A stretch of 64,000 nucleotides of DNA from Batillaria attramentaria (GCA_018292915.2 JACVVK020000087.1:1544501-1608500); one strand, 5' to 3'. Numbered from the stretch's first letter, positions 45,166-56,130 are shown. The notes: a model not told the origin generated them from the sequence alone. Made by a program: numbers and translations.

Positions 45166-45767
45166 CCATGTTGTCGTTCTGCTGGTGAGTGCGTGTGTGC
45201 GCAGGGAACGTGTGTGTGTGTGTGTGTGTGGATATGAGTTTTTATTAGTTTTTATTTGTTTTGTCAGTTTTACCTGTCTTGTGTTTGTTTTATCTGTCTT
45301 TTATGGGGTTTTTTTGGTTGTCTTAATATGAATAAAAATGTATTTTATGTAAAGCGCCTAGAGCTTAGATAAGGTTAGGCGCTACATAAATATTCTGTTA
45401 TTAGCGCCTACGCAATACGCATCATTACTTTCATTAGTCTTTCACGTCTTGTGTCAGTCTGCTACCAGTTCTTGCTCGCCGCTTCCCAACGTGCGAATGG
45501 ACAACATGCCAGAGACAGTTCATGTGGATACCACGGGTCTTAAACAAGATTGCGGGGGGAGTTTTTGCGGTGCGACCTCGATTCAAATGTGTCGACGATG
45601 TCGCTCTGGTGTGAAGCCGTATGCACGGTGTGCAGTCAAAATGGACACGGCTGTTTCCGGTGCAACCCCGCTTTAAAAGTAGCACCTGAGTGCCAGACTT
45701 GCACTGAGCGCAGAGACGTAAGTTTATTGGTCACGGAAATGTCCGGTTCTCTTGTCGCGTCGTTGTT

Positions 45768-46096
45768 GCTATTCTCTGGAAGAAATTCCATCACAAGTGT
45801 TTGTCATGTGAGGGTGTTCCTACTGTCTGCACCGTTACGTCACGTAATTTATAGAGAAAGCTATTCTCTGGAAGAAATTCCATCACAAGTGTTTGTCATG
45901 TGAGGGTGTTCCTACTGTCTGCACCGTTACATCACGTAATTTATAGAGGAAGCTATTCTCTGGAAGAAATTCCATCACAAGTGTTTGTCATGTGAGGGTG
46001 TTCCTGCTGTCTGCACCGTTACATCACGTAATTTATCTAGAGGAAGCTATTCTCTGGAAGAAATTCCATCACAAGTGTTTGTCATGTGAGGGTGCA
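45768..46096 (+). repeat. 92-bp tandem repeat, ~3.5 copies
   Basis: Units start with GCTATTCTCTGGAAGAAATT at 45768, 45860, 45952 and 46046, with periods of 92, 92 and 94 bp (the third has an extra CT before AGAGG). Units are almost identical, so this is a recent tandem amplification. The first unit begins about 50 bp after a donor-like GAC|GTAAGT at 45717-45723. Confidence 0.92.
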
Positions 46097-46165
46097 TGTG
46101 CTTTGGCACCGCTGCAAGTGAATCAATTCCCGTGTTATTCCAGGGCTAAGTTAAAATCGTCCATG

Positions 46166-46661
46166 GACCGGCCCCCGTAGTGTAGTGGTTAGCACTTCGG
46201 ACCATGGACCGGGAGACCCGGGCTCGAGTCCCAGCCGAGGCAAGCGGGGTTTTTCCTACCTAGGTCGGCTCCTACCCAGAGCGGGTGTGCTATGGGCCCA
46301 ATGGGGAGGTTGTTGCCACACAGCCGAGATTCACCCACTTCACGGGTGCGACTTTGGGGGTGCTTCCCTTGGTGTGACACGTCTTACGATGTGGATGATT
46401 ACACGGCCGGCATCGCAGGTGCCGTAGTTCCCAGGCCTGGTTAATGCCGGGATATTTATGACAGGAAGCGTGGAATGCGGCCCTGTCCCGCAGTCCCAAA
46501 CCACACGGACCTCCATAGCATCATCTTACCATCATCCTCATATCCATCATCATGCATAATAAAAAATGCCCCGGGCAGCTTCCGAGCCCTCCGTGGATTC
46601 CACCCATCACCTGGGAGGAACACCACTGGAACTGGCAAGGAGTTGGGGCAGAAAAAAAAAA
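46166..46661 (+). mobile_element. SINE3, complete, with 13-bp TSD
   Basis: Forward copy: GTAGTGTAGTGGTTAGCACT (A box), GGGCTCGAGTCCC (B box), poly-A end. Flanked by AAAATCGTCCATG at 46153-46165 and 46662-46674. Confidence 0.92.
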
Positions 46662-47715
46662 AAAATCGTCCATGCTTCAATAGGAGGAAACGTTTGCAGC
46701 ATTTAGTGACAAAGTGGCAATGACGGGGCTTCATGTCTGTTGTACACTTATCACACAAAATGTCTGGGCCGACGAAGTGTGGGGCACTGATCCCAAATAT
46801 TGTCTACTGCAGCGCAGAAATGATTGCAGAACGTAAGCCTGTCTGTGCATAGATGTATTGTGCATGTGCAGTAGAGGTGTCATGCCGGGCACAACCAAAA
46901 CAGTTCAGAATGATCAGAGTGCATAACAATCTTGAAATTATGTCTTATCTCTGTCAATACTGGAAAACATCTTCAAATGTAACTGGAGTAAGGACCACCA
47001 CTTACAAGACTGTGACAGTGTGAGTGTGTGTAGTACATGTACAAATTTTACATGATCATGTCTTGCTTAAGAATTTCATGAGAATGTTTCACACAGGTCT
47101 ACAAAACTAAAGCATGACAAAATGTCAGTGCCACCTAATAAGGTAGATACATCCACCTCCTGCTTCACACACACACACACACACAACTTTTAAGAAAATA
47201 AATTATACACAAATGAAACAGCAAGTCTCCTTTACATGTATTTTATTGGGCAACTTGCCCTTAAAAAAAAAGTTCAGCATACGTATGGACCACCTTTTCA
47301 GTTTTGATGTATCAAATTTAGTTGATTTTTATTTTGTATGCTCCCAATAAGAAAATGTGGATGGATCAAGTCTACTGACAATATTCAACAAGGAACACGG
47401 ACACGCAAGTGAAAAACCTGAAGGTAATCCCACTAACCCCTACATGGTCCAACCCTTGTCGTGGGGTAGTGGCTTGTGTACCTCAATGACCCAGAGAACT
47501 ATGCCAGCAGGAGCACATGCTCCTGGCAGGGTCACCCAAGCTGGACAGGTCGAAGGGTAGAGGTCAGACGAATGTGGACCACCTCTCCAAGAGGCTAAAC
47601 GGGTTTGCGTAGGGTTAACAGCCCTACCTGTAAAAAACACTAAGTTACTGAAGCATCGACAGCAACAAACCGAGACATTCACCTGGGCGAGGAAGGGTCT
47701 CCATCCCGGAGACCT

Positions 47716-49212
47716 ATGACGCATTGCAGTGAAAGCCGAAAGGAAGCTGCAAGGCCGACCCCCCTTCTAACACCCAGGACAACAACGAGAGTAGCCACAT
47801 GGAACATCAGGACAATGTATGAAGTAGGAAGGACCATACAAGTAGCAAGAGAGATGAAGAACTACAAGATAGGAGTACTGGGACTGAGTGAGACAAGGTG
47901 GCTACAGACAGGACAGCTGAGATTTTCATCGGGAGAGCAACTGCTGTACTCTGGGCACACAGAGGATGGAGCCCCCCACACTGAGGGCGTGGCCTTGATG
48001 CTGGCACCGGAGGCACAGCGGGCACTCATCGGCTGGGAACCTGTCAACTCCCGCATCATCACAGCCAGATTCATCACCAAGAAAAAAGACATCAAGCTGA
48101 ACATCATCCAGTGCTACGCTCCCACCAATGATGCGGAAGAGGAGAAAAAAGATGACTTCTACCAACAACTGCAGACAGTGATAGACAGAGGAGGAGCCAA
48201 GGACATGACCATACTGATGGGAGACTTCAACGCCAAGATTGGATCAGACAACACAGGCTATGAGGACACCATGGGAACACACGGACTGGGACAGATGAAC
48301 GAAAATGGCGAGCGCTTTGCAGACTTTTGTGCCCTGAACCAGCTAGTGATAGGAGGCAGCATCTTCCCACACAAGCGCATCCACAAAGCCACATGGAGAT
48401 CGCCGGACCATGTCACGGAGAACCAGATTGATCACATCTGCATCAGCCGAAAGTTCAGGAGATCGTGGCGGGATGTGCGCGTGATGAGGGGTGCCGATGT
48501 ATCATCAGACCACCACCTTCTTGCAACAACATTGAGACTTCGGCTTAAGAGGCACACCAACGCCAACAGCACACGGACCAGGTACAACGTTGGACTTCTC
48601 AGAAACACAGACACACAAGCAGCATTCCGGATCAGCCTTTCCAACAGGTTCCAGCCACTGCAAGACCTGATAGAAGACAGTGAAATGGACATCGAGACAC
48701 AGTGGGAACACAGCAAGAAACTCTGGCACGACACATGCGAAGAGGTCCTTGGCAAGAGAAAGACCCAACATAAGGAATGGATCTCTGCTGATACCATCCA
48801 GAAGCTGGAAGTTAGGAAAGAGAAGAAAACTGCACTGAACACGAGCCGAACAAGAAGAGCTAAGGCAAAGGCACAAGAGAAATACACAGCAGCTGACAGA
48901 GAAGTGAAGAGGAGCACCAGGAAGGACAAGAGGGACTACATCGACAACCTGGCCAGTCAAGCAGAGGAAGCAGCCCGACAAGGGAATCTAAAAGACCTGT
49001 ACCAGGTGACCAAGAAGCTCACGGGCAAATTTCAGCAGACAGACAAACCAGTGAAGGACAAGAACGGGCACCCACTGACAACAACTGAGGAACAGCTGAA
49101 GCGATGGGCAGAACACTTCAGGGAGCTGTTAAATCGCCCCATCCCTGAAACACCACCAGACATCCCACCAGCTGAGACAGAACTACCCCATCAACTGCGA
49201 CAAGCCCTCTAA
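47716..49212 (+). CDS. LINE endonuclease and N-terminal RT linker
   Basis: A 498-codon frame from ATG at 47716 encoding an exonuclease-endonuclease-phosphatase (APE-like) nuclease. It carries VATWNIRTM, the catalytic Glu in LSETRW, NIIQCYAPT, ILMGDFNAKIG and the terminal SSDHHLL. This enzyme nicks the target so that the RNA can be reverse-transcribed in place. The last about 200 residues are basic and charged, linking to the RT. The frame ends early at 49210-49212 because of one extra base in a CCCC run at 49186-49189. From 49190 the +1 frame continues in the expected linker-to-RT sequence into the next entry. Similar sequences are often mislabelled 'craniofacial development protein 2-like'. 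Confidence 0.92.
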   Translation: MTHCSESRKEAARPTPLLTPRTTTRVATWNIRTMYEVGRTIQVAREMKNYKIGVLGLSETRWLQTGQLRFSSGEQLLYSGHTEDGAPHTEGVALMLAPEAQRALIGWEPVNSRIITARFITKKKDIKLNIIQCYAPTNDAEEEKKDDFYQQLQTVIDRGGAKDMTILMGDFNAKIGSDNTGYEDTMGTHGLGQMNENGERFADFCALNQLVIGGSIFPHKRIHKATWRSPDHVTENQIDHICISRKFRRSWRDVRVMRGADVSSDHHLLATTLRLRLKRHTNANSTRTRYNVGLLRNTDTQAAFRISLSNRFQPLQDLIEDSEMDIETQWEHSKKLWHDTCEEVLGKRKTQHKEWISADTIQKLEVRKEKKTALNTSRTRRAKAKAQEKYTAADREVKRSTRKDKRDYIDNLASQAEEAARQGNLKDLYQVTKKLTGKFQQTDKPVKDKNGHPLTTTEEQLKRWAEHFRELLNRPIPETPPDIPPAETELPHQLRQAL

Positions 49213-49234
49213 GGCGGAGATCAGGAAAGCCATC

Positions 49235-50725
49235 ATGACACTGAGAAATGGGAAAGCTGCAGGGCCGGACGAGATACCAGCAGAAGCCATCAAAGCAGAC
49301 ACAGAGACAGCCGTCAACATGCTGCACAGCCTGTTCAGCAAGATCTGGGAGAAGGAAGAGGTGCCAGCCCAGTGGAAAGAAGGGATCGTCATCAAGCTGC
49401 CAAAGAAAGGGGACCTCAGGGACTGCAGCAACTACCGAGGGATCATGCTCCTGTCAGTGCCAGGCAAGGTTCTCAACAGAATTCTACTGGAGAGGATGAG
49501 AGAGGCAGTCGACCCCATGCTCCGAGACCAGCAGGCAGGCTTTCGCAGGAACAGGTCCTGCGCTGACCAGATTGCCAGCCTACGCATCATTGTGGAGCAG
49601 TCACTGGAGTGGAACTCCCCTCTCTACATCAACTTCATAGACTATGAGAAGGCCTTCGACAGTGTAGACAGAGAGGCGCTGTGGAAGCTGCTAAGGCACT
49701 ATGGAGTTCCCGGGAAGATCATCTCCCTGATCCAGTGCACCTACCAAGACATGAGCTGCAGGATTGCCCATGCCGGCCAGTTGTCAGAAAGCTTCGAGGT
49801 GAAGACCGGAGTCCGCCAGGGATGCCTGTTGTCCCCGTTTCTCTTCCTCCTGGTCATCGACTGGATCATGAAGACCACTACAGCAGGCAGGAAAAACGGG
49901 ATACAGTGGACACTCTGGACGCAGCTGGATGACCTCGACTTCGCGGACGACCTGGCGCTCCTGTCTCACAGCCACAGCCAGATGCAGGACAAGACTACGT
50001 GCCTGGAAGCCACATCAGCCGGAACAGGGCTCAAGATCAACAGGAAGAAAACCGAGCTGATGAAGATCAACACCACTGCCAACACACCAGTCACAGTCGG
50101 TGGAGAGCCCATCAGGGAGGTGGAGTCTTTTGTCTACCTGGGGAGTGTGGTTGATGGACAGGGAGGCACAGACCGAGACGTCACAGCCAGAATCGGCAAG
50201 GCAAGGGCAGCAATGGTCATGCTGAAGAACGTCTGGGCATCCAAAGTTGTCAGCATAAGAACCAAACTTCGCATCTTCAACTCCAACGTGAAGTCAGTTC
50301 TGCTCTACGGATGCGAAACATGGAGGACAACGAAGACAATGCAGCAGAAGATCCAGACATTTCTCAACACCTGTCTGAGGCGCATCTTCAACATCCGATG
50401 GCCAGAGAAGATCCGGAATGAAGAGCTGTGGGAGCGAGCGGGGCAGGAACCAGTGGCCAAGCAGATCCTGCGGAGGAAGTGGGGCTGGATTGGACACACC
50501 CTCAGGAAGCCAGCATCCAGCACCACACGCCAAGCCCTGACATGGAACCCGCAGGGGAAAAGGAAGAGAGGCCGGCCTCGCAACAGCTGGAGGCGGGACA
50601 CTGAGGCAGAGCTATGTAAGCAGGGGACCAACTGGACTGGAGTGGCAAGACTAGCCCAGAACAGAGTGCGATGGCGAAGGGTTGTCGATGGCCTATGCTC
50701 CACGTGGAGCCAAGGGCCTAAGTAA
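49235..50725 (+). CDS. LINE reverse transcriptase
   Basis: A non-LTR reverse transcriptase of 496 codons from the first ATG; coding continuity actually begins at 49190 in this frame. Fingers and palm motifs in order are NGKAAGPDEIPAE, LPKKGD..DCSNYRGI, QAGFRRNRSC, INFIDYEKAFDSVDR, TGVRQGCLLSPFLF, and the catalytic FADDLALL box. Thumb and C-terminal sequence follow, with CETW, RRIFNIRWPEKIRNEELW and RGRPRNSW. All RT core residues appear intact and no stop interrupts the frame. It is separated from the endonuclease only by the one-base shift near 49189, so the copy is young but cannot make the fused protein by ordinary translation. Confidence 0.93.
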   Translation: MTLRNGKAAGPDEIPAEAIKADTETAVNMLHSLFSKIWEKEEVPAQWKEGIVIKLPKKGDLRDCSNYRGIMLLSVPGKVLNRILLERMREAVDPMLRDQQAGFRRNRSCADQIASLRIIVEQSLEWNSPLYINFIDYEKAFDSVDREALWKLLRHYGVPGKIISLIQCTYQDMSCRIAHAGQLSESFEVKTGVRQGCLLSPFLFLLVIDWIMKTTTAGRKNGIQWTLWTQLDDLDFADDLALLSHSHSQMQDKTTCLEATSAGTGLKINRKKTELMKINTTANTPVTVGGEPIREVESFVYLGSVVDGQGGTDRDVTARIGKARAAMVMLKNVWASKVVSIRTKLRIFNSNVKSVLLYGCETWRTTKTMQQKIQTFLNTCLRRIFNIRWPEKIRNEELWERAGQEPVAKQILRRKWGWIGHTLRKPASSTTRQALTWNPQGKRKRGRPRNSWRRDTEAELCKQGTNWTGVARLAQNRVRWRRVVDGLCSTWSQGPK

Positions 50726-51860
50726 GTAATCCCACTAACCTGAACACTAATATGATAGTCATAGTTATGTTAATGTACCCTATTCACCCTCCCTGGCAAT
50801 AACTGAGTTACACAGCATCACAAAAATAGGTTCCCTTGAGTTTGACTGATTTCATAAGTGTTCAAAACCCTGTTACTAGTGTTAGTGATACATGTAGTGT
50901 TAAATCTTATGATCTATACAGCCCAAAGTTCAGTCCCCATAAAGTTAAGTCAGCCATAACAGAACTTATCTACAAAATACATACAAAATTAATTAATGTT
51001 CAAAATCACGCACACAGCGAACGCTCAATACTGCAGGATGCATTTTCATCAGCTACCACTAATCCCGCGCATGCATACATTACATGTTTATGTCATCCTT
51101 TCATCATTCATAATATCATGGCAAATCATCACAGCAATAAGTGATTATCATGCTTACATTGTTTACAGTGATGAAATGATCACAGATGGCATTGCAAGCA
51201 TTGCTTGTACATTTATCCACATTACGGGTGTATTGGACATGCAGGTTTAGGGACTAAGTGACTTACAGCACAATTTTTGCAGAACAATTTAGCACTGCCA
51301 GTCACATTGTTACACTCACTTACAGTTCAAATCTTTTACTTTCAAGAATTATAACTGACCCGACCTACTGAAGACTCAGCCTGAACCTTGAAACACTGCA
51401 GTGAAACAGACATTACCGAAAGCAGATAATTCTAAACAAAACAGAATTTAAGCAAAAACACAAACTGTTAAGCCAGTAGTTCGCAAAAAAAAAAAAAAAA
51501 AACCCAATAAACTTCTGTCAAAACATGAAATACATAGCAAGTACCCACTATTTCACATTTCAAAAATTCTCAGTGCAGACACACACACACGCACACATCC
51601 CATGAAAATATACCTTTCACTTGCACACACGCTGTTGCACACTCTCCCCTATCACTGGGCTCTGCCCCCTTACAACCATATGGCCCTACTTGTAAACAAT
51701 TTTCTTCATTCACCAGCTTTATCCAGGCACTTCACACGTCCTCAGAAGTGGATCTTAATGATATTCTTTTGGCAAGCTGTCCACAATCACACATCTCTCC
51801 AAGCTCGCAATCCATATAGCCTACACACGCACACAATTTGATGCCACAACCAAACGCAGG

Positions 51861-52148
51861 TCAGTGGTGCTGATAAACCTGAGATCCGAAACCAAGACCA
51901 ACTCCACGGTGGGTGTGCGTGGTCATACGGGCAAACTCGTACTCTCTGTCCAACTGGTGGAAAAGTTCTTCCTGCTTCTGGCGCTGTTCTTGCGCCCTCA
52001 CGTCCACCTCGCCGCTTCCGCTCGCCTCCGTCTGCTGTCCCTCCGGGGACAAGGACTCCTTAATGCCCATCAGTTTCTTGAACTTGGCCTGGGTCTTACT
52101 GTCACCATCCACAACCACTGCCTGGGCGTTCCACTGGCTGTTGGTTTC
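51861..52148 (-). CDS. RSRC2: RSRC2-like, exon 8 (SMAP-type C-terminus, stop)
   Basis: Last coding exon, acceptor TCTCTCAG before 52148, stop TGA at 51863-51861; residues 489-583. It has AKFKKLMGIKE and, near the end, QLDREYEFAR followed by THTHRGVGLGFG, matching the KF(R/K)KLMGIK ... LD..YE.AR.QTHTQRG(M)GLGF C-terminus of RSRC2/SMAP family proteins. The 3' UTR must run left of 51861. The first - strand AATAAA noticed beyond the LINE is at 47247-47242; if it is used, the antisense LINE at 47439-50725 lies inside the 3' UTR. Confidence 0.95.
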   Translation of the reverse strand, partial: ETNSQWNAQAVVVDGDSKTQAKFKKLMGIKESLSPEGQQTEASGSGEVDVRAQEQRQKQEELFHQLDREYEFARMTTHTHRGVGLGFGSQVYQHH

Positions 52149-52421
52149 CTGAGAGATAAAATGGACAACACTGTGAAACTGAGCCACCGGTTCATCAATG
52201 TACTAGTTATTATGAGGCACTAGTATCATTTAATGGACTTTACTCAGTACACTGAATCGAAGCAAGAGAAACATCCTCCCAGTTTGAGCCAAACGTGAAA
52301 ATCTTGAACACAAGCTGCCAAAAATATGCAGCCAATGCACAGCTGGTATGGGCCATATGTAGCAGTGTCTACAAGACAGCGAAAATGGCACACACAACAA
52401 ATTCACTAAAACAATGCTTAC

Positions 52422-52544
52422 CTTCTTATCCTTAGCCTTGGACCAGAGCAACTTGCGCTTCTGCACCTGTTCCGCATACTTGAGAGGGTTGACAGCAGCA
52501 GGGTTGTAGTACTTCGGAACCTCCACCCCTGTTATCTCTTGGGC
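52422..52544 (-). CDS. RSRC2: RSRC2-like, exon 7 (family signature)
   Basis: A 123-nt exon of 41 codons (residues 448-488), acceptor TAACCAG before 52544, donor GTAAGC at 52421, phase 0. It encodes VPKYYNPAAVNPLKYAEQ and then KRKLLW. The YYNPAAVNP(M/L)K(F/Y)AEQ...KRK(M/L)LW signature is the strongest reason for naming this gene RSRC2. Confidence 0.93.
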
Positions 52545-52798
52545 CTGGTTAAAAAAAAATAAAAAGGTGATCTAGCATACACTTTGTGATGTTTGAAATA
52601 AAACAAACAAAAAAATGCCCCCGAACACTCAAGTCAGCCTGCTGTACACCTCAACAATTAAGATCTATCTCTATTAATTAGTTGGGTTAATTTTTTTCCT
52701 TTATTTTTTTGTTAGAGTATTTTGTTTTATTAAATTCAAGCAAGAACAGAACAACTATGAAATGATCAAGCTACCGCTTATTCATGAAAATACCGTAC

Positions 52799-52950
52799 CT
52801 GTTTATGCAGGGCGGCAACAGTGTGGAGGAAAGCCATCTGTGGGGTGACATTCCCACCTCCCATGATCCCACAACCTGCAGAGCTGGTGGCCAGTCTACC
52901 ATACAGATTGGCTGGATTCAGAGGCATGTTTGGCCTTTCAGGAACATTCT
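52799..52950 (-). CDS. RSRC2: RSRC2-like, exon 6
   Basis: A 152-nt exon, acceptor GTTCCAG before 52950, donor GTACGG at 52798, phase 1 in and phase 0 out. Residues 397-447. It contains NVTPQMAFLHTVAALHKQ, which lines up with the TPQ...A-rich helical segment just before the conserved tyrosine-asparagine-proline block of RSRC2 proteins. Confidence 0.85.
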
Positions 52951-53267
52951 CTGGAACACCACAGATAATAATGGTCATTCTATGTAAAGTCTGGGTCTTG
53001 CCAAGACCCTGTGTAATTTCAGCTCACTGCAAAGTAAACTCACTGCATATCTCAAGGGTCTACCACAACTGGTGTTCTAAGATAATACAAAATTAAAAAA
53101 ACAAAAACAAGACGATCACTACAATAGATGAGCATTTCAAGTACTTGTCCAAGGGAAGCAACCTATACACTACAACCTCAAATGCCGTAGTTGCGTCCCT
53201 TCACGTGTACACTGACCGATCTTAACATGCAGCCCATTCAAGCATCAGAAAAAGAACTGACACTGAC

Positions 53268-53763
53268 CTGGTTTGGAGCCATTCTCGGCACTGCTAGCAG
53301 CTGCGTTCTCATTCATCAGCTTGGCAGACTGCAGTATCTGCTGCTTCATCTGTTCCTTGAATGTCATGGGCTTGGCTGACCCTGCCTCGCGGTGGAACTT
53401 CACGCCTGCGGTCCTGTAGATCACGCTGGGACCCGTCTTCCTCTGTCCACCATCCCCGAAACTCCGCTCTGCAGGCTTGTTGCCACTGACATCACTCGTT
53501 GAGTTCTTCCTGGAGTGCGGCCTGTCAGGGGATCGGCTCCTTCTCCTGTGTGAGAAGTGTTTGTCGGAGGACTTCTTCCTGTCGGAGGAGTGCCGCCTGC
53601 TGTGTTTTCGACTGGAACTGTGGTGACGACGGCGCCTGTGCTGAGAGTCCCGAGACCTGCTGCTGCTGCGCCGCCGCCGTCTGTGGTCACGGTGATGCCT
53701 GTCTCGTGAGGAACGGCGATGTGAGTGTCTGTCTCTTGACCTTGAGCGACCCGATCGTCTCCT
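53268..53763 (-). CDS. RSRC2: RSRC2-like, exon 5 (main RS domain)
   Basis: A 496-nt exon, acceptor GATTGCAG before 53763 and donor GTCAGT at 53267; phase 0 in, phase 1 out. Residues 232-396. The first half is dense in RS, RD and RRHH repeats. The second half leaves low complexity (SVIYRTAGVKFHREAG, then KPMTFKEQMKQQILQSAKLM), a Gln/Lys-rich helix that suits the coiled-coil segment in the family name. Confidence 0.88.
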
Positions 53764-53892
53764 CTGCAATCAAAAACAGTTGTGAACAGGCCACCAGAGG
53801 CAAACAAATTTTAAAATCATCACCAGCACTTTAACCAGTTTCTAGGACACATTTCCAAGACAGACACAAGAATTCCAACATTTTCAACTTAC

Positions 53893-54024
53893 ATCTCGCC
53901 TGGAGTGGGACCCATGTTTGTGATGGTCTTTGGAGTGGCCACTTCTGCTGCGTTCGGACGGCCGCCTGTGCTTTCGGCTTGGAGAATGTGATGTGGACCG
54001 TGACCTTGAGCGCTTTTCCTCAAC
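53893..54024 (-). CDS. RSRC2: RSRC2-like, exon 4 (RS domain start)
   Basis: A 132-nt exon of exactly 44 codons (residues 188-231), acceptor TTGCCAG before 54024 and donor GTAAGT at 53892, phase 0 at both ends. It begins the RS domain: VEEKRSRSRSTSHSPSRKHR, followed by Arg, Ser and His-rich sequence. Clusters of RS and SR dipeptides are substrates for SR-protein kinases and direct nuclear-speckle localisation in this protein class. Confidence 0.85.
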
Positions 54025-54099
54025 CTGGCAACACACAAGAGGGAAGAATCCCCTGAAAAGACTGAGACAAAACAAACTAAATACGCTTTTATTAACACT

Positions 54100-56041
54100 A
54101 TCAAAAGATTAAGTAAAAAATATTTTTCAGGCTAAGCAGTAACCTACAACACACATACCATATATCCAGAGGCAACAATGTGCATGATAAATTGAAATGC
54201 ACATTTTCACGTCAAGGATTCCAACAATCTCAATGACACGGCTTACACTATTAACGTTCACGGTGCTGCATCCTCTTTTCCTTTCCTCTTACATGTCAAT
54301 TAGTTTTAGAAAGAAGGGAAAAGAGGACTTTTTGCATAAGTAAAAAGACATTAGTTTTGATCTACAGCTGGCATAGCATAAAGACCATTATGTCAATACG
54401 GCACGTTAAGCAAGACGAAAATCGGGATCTGCTACTTACCCGCTAGTTACACTCAACCAGCATGGGGTGCTCCAGCATGGCAACCCCATTTTCACCTACA
54501 AAAATGCACCCCTGCATTGATCACTTCCATCCAAAACCAGCTTTGTCCCTAAAATCTGCTACTTTCGATCTACCAGTGCCAGTCCCCCCCACTCAGCAAC
54601 GGCAGACATGACGTGGCCATACACTAGACTGCCACGGACCAGAGTCTGCGCTACTTCATTGATCACAGTGCGAACAGACCCAATAGGCTTTCGACAACTG
54701 ACTCAAGAAAGGTGGCGCGACGTTGGAGTAAGCCATCCGGCAGGAGAGTCCATCTTGTCTGCCCCCCGTGGTTCAGGGAAGAAGTTTGAAGCTGAAGGTG
54801 TGCACTTGGGTGGTAGGAAAAACCATAAGAAATAAGTTGAAGCATGAAGTATGTAAAAGCCAGTCCTTTCGTTGGGGGGTATAGGGCCATACATTTGGGC
54901 TATAATGGTTGGGGATGACTGATCTACATGTGGTGTAAAATTAATACGATGGATTAAAAGCTCTGCTCCTTGTTTTGCTCCACCCACTTCACCCATGAAA
55001 TGTTATTAAAAAAAGAAAAAAAAATCAAAATCAAAACCACACATAATATGCACTGCTAACAGAGTGAAAAATGTCCATCCATCCTCCAATTCAAGAGGGA
55101 GGTCTAGCACAGTATCGAGCGATTTCAACATCAATTAACCTAAGAACGGGACAAGGGGAAGGGACATTTGCACAAAGCATTAAGACATTCTGCTTTATTG
55201 TCATTTTTTTTGTTTTGTGGTCTTTGTCTTTCTTTTACCCAAGTACAGTGTCGACGTGTCTCCAGTCCGAGACTCACTCACCTCCTCGCCTACTACCAGA
55301 GTGGCAACCCAAGGAATTGCCACCAGCTGGCGGCCATTATCTCTGCCCCTTTTCTCTGCAAGACCTATATGTGACAGGCAAGTAGAGGTGTCAGCAAGGA
55401 TCCCATGTATGTCAGCTCTCCCATAATAAGTGTTTATGTCGTTTTCTTTCAAGGTATGGTAAAATGTCAGTCAGGTTTTTTCCCCCACCTACCTGTTTCC
55501 CCATATATTCACTGGTAAACCCAGGACATAATACAAAACTCCGGAAGTTCCACACAAAAAGCACCAGAAAATTGTAAACGGAAGGTGGGGCACAGACGGA
55601 ATGGGAGCTGAACAGCAGCAGTCGATTTTAAAAACATAAAATGAAAGAGAAGAGTCAACTGTAGTTTGTGTCGGTCACAATCTTGTGCTTGTTATTGTCC
55701 TCGCCCAACCCCACCATTTTTGTTTTTTTGAAAACTTGCTTTCTGACAGCTGAGAATAGAGAAGTGAGTGACAGACAGAGAGGAAAGAGAAAGGGAACGA
55801 CTGTTCTCAGATTGTCAAGCAGCTGTAGGAAAGACCAACAGATTCAGACCAAACGATCTGTTCAGGACCACAGCCTTCCGTTTTTCTCATTTTGCCGCAA
55901 GCAGCTGAGCTGGAAAAGAACTGTCAGTTGTGGGAAAAGAAAACATTTTTCTTGTAAACAAATGCATGGCTGGCAAAAAAAGCACTCACACTAGTACGCA
56001 AAAGCAGTGAAACTAACAAGGCAAAGGACTAGTCAGACTAC
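54100..56041 (-). other. RSRC2 intron 3
   Basis: Together with 54025-54099 this is the 2.0-kb intron between RSRC2 exons 3 and 4. It is notably free of the SINEs and microsatellites seen elsewhere. Confidence 0.6.
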
Positions 56042-56130
56042 CTTAGTATCAGCTTTGCAAGGGCCATCCACCAGCACCACATCGTCTGTATGATCTGCGT
56101 CACTGTGCACGCTTCCCCCTGAGGCTTTAT
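56042..56130 (-). CDS. RSRC2: RSRC2-like, exon 3
   Basis: An 89-nt exon with acceptor CTTTGCAG before 56130 and donor GTAGTC at 56041. It enters in phase 1, completing an Asp codon, and leaves in phase 0, giving residues 158-187 (DKASGGSVHSDADHTDD...). It is acidic, without a recognisable domain. It is called because both splice sites fit and it joins exons 2 and 4 in frame. Confidence 0.75.

Larger units (their letters stand above)
47439..50725 (+). mobile_element. Full-length RTE-like non-LTR retrotransposon
   Basis: A 3.29-kb LINE bounded by a perfect 15-bp target-site duplication, GTAATCCCACTAACC, at 47424-47438 and 50726-50740. It has a 5' UTR of about 277 bp, an apurinic-like endonuclease ORF (47716-49212) and a reverse transcriptase ORF (49235-50725), with essentially no 3' UTR: the stop codon TAA is the last triplet before the duplication and forms part of a TAAG-type tail. 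Total length, gene order and a 3' end at the stop codon suit the RTE clade. The exact clade is an inference. It lies antisense to RSRC2 about 1.1 kb past that gene's stop. Confidence 0.93.

Noticed and set aside
48432..48981. Hydrophobic - strand frames of 158-165 codons opposite the LINE
   Set aside because: Shadows of the endonuclease ORF on the opposite strand.
51864..52223. 119-codon + strand frame
   Set aside because: Antisense shadow of RSRC2 exon 8.
55071..55452. Frames in RSRC2 intron 3 as extra exons
   Set aside because: No matching splice phases, and exons 3 and 4 already join in frame.
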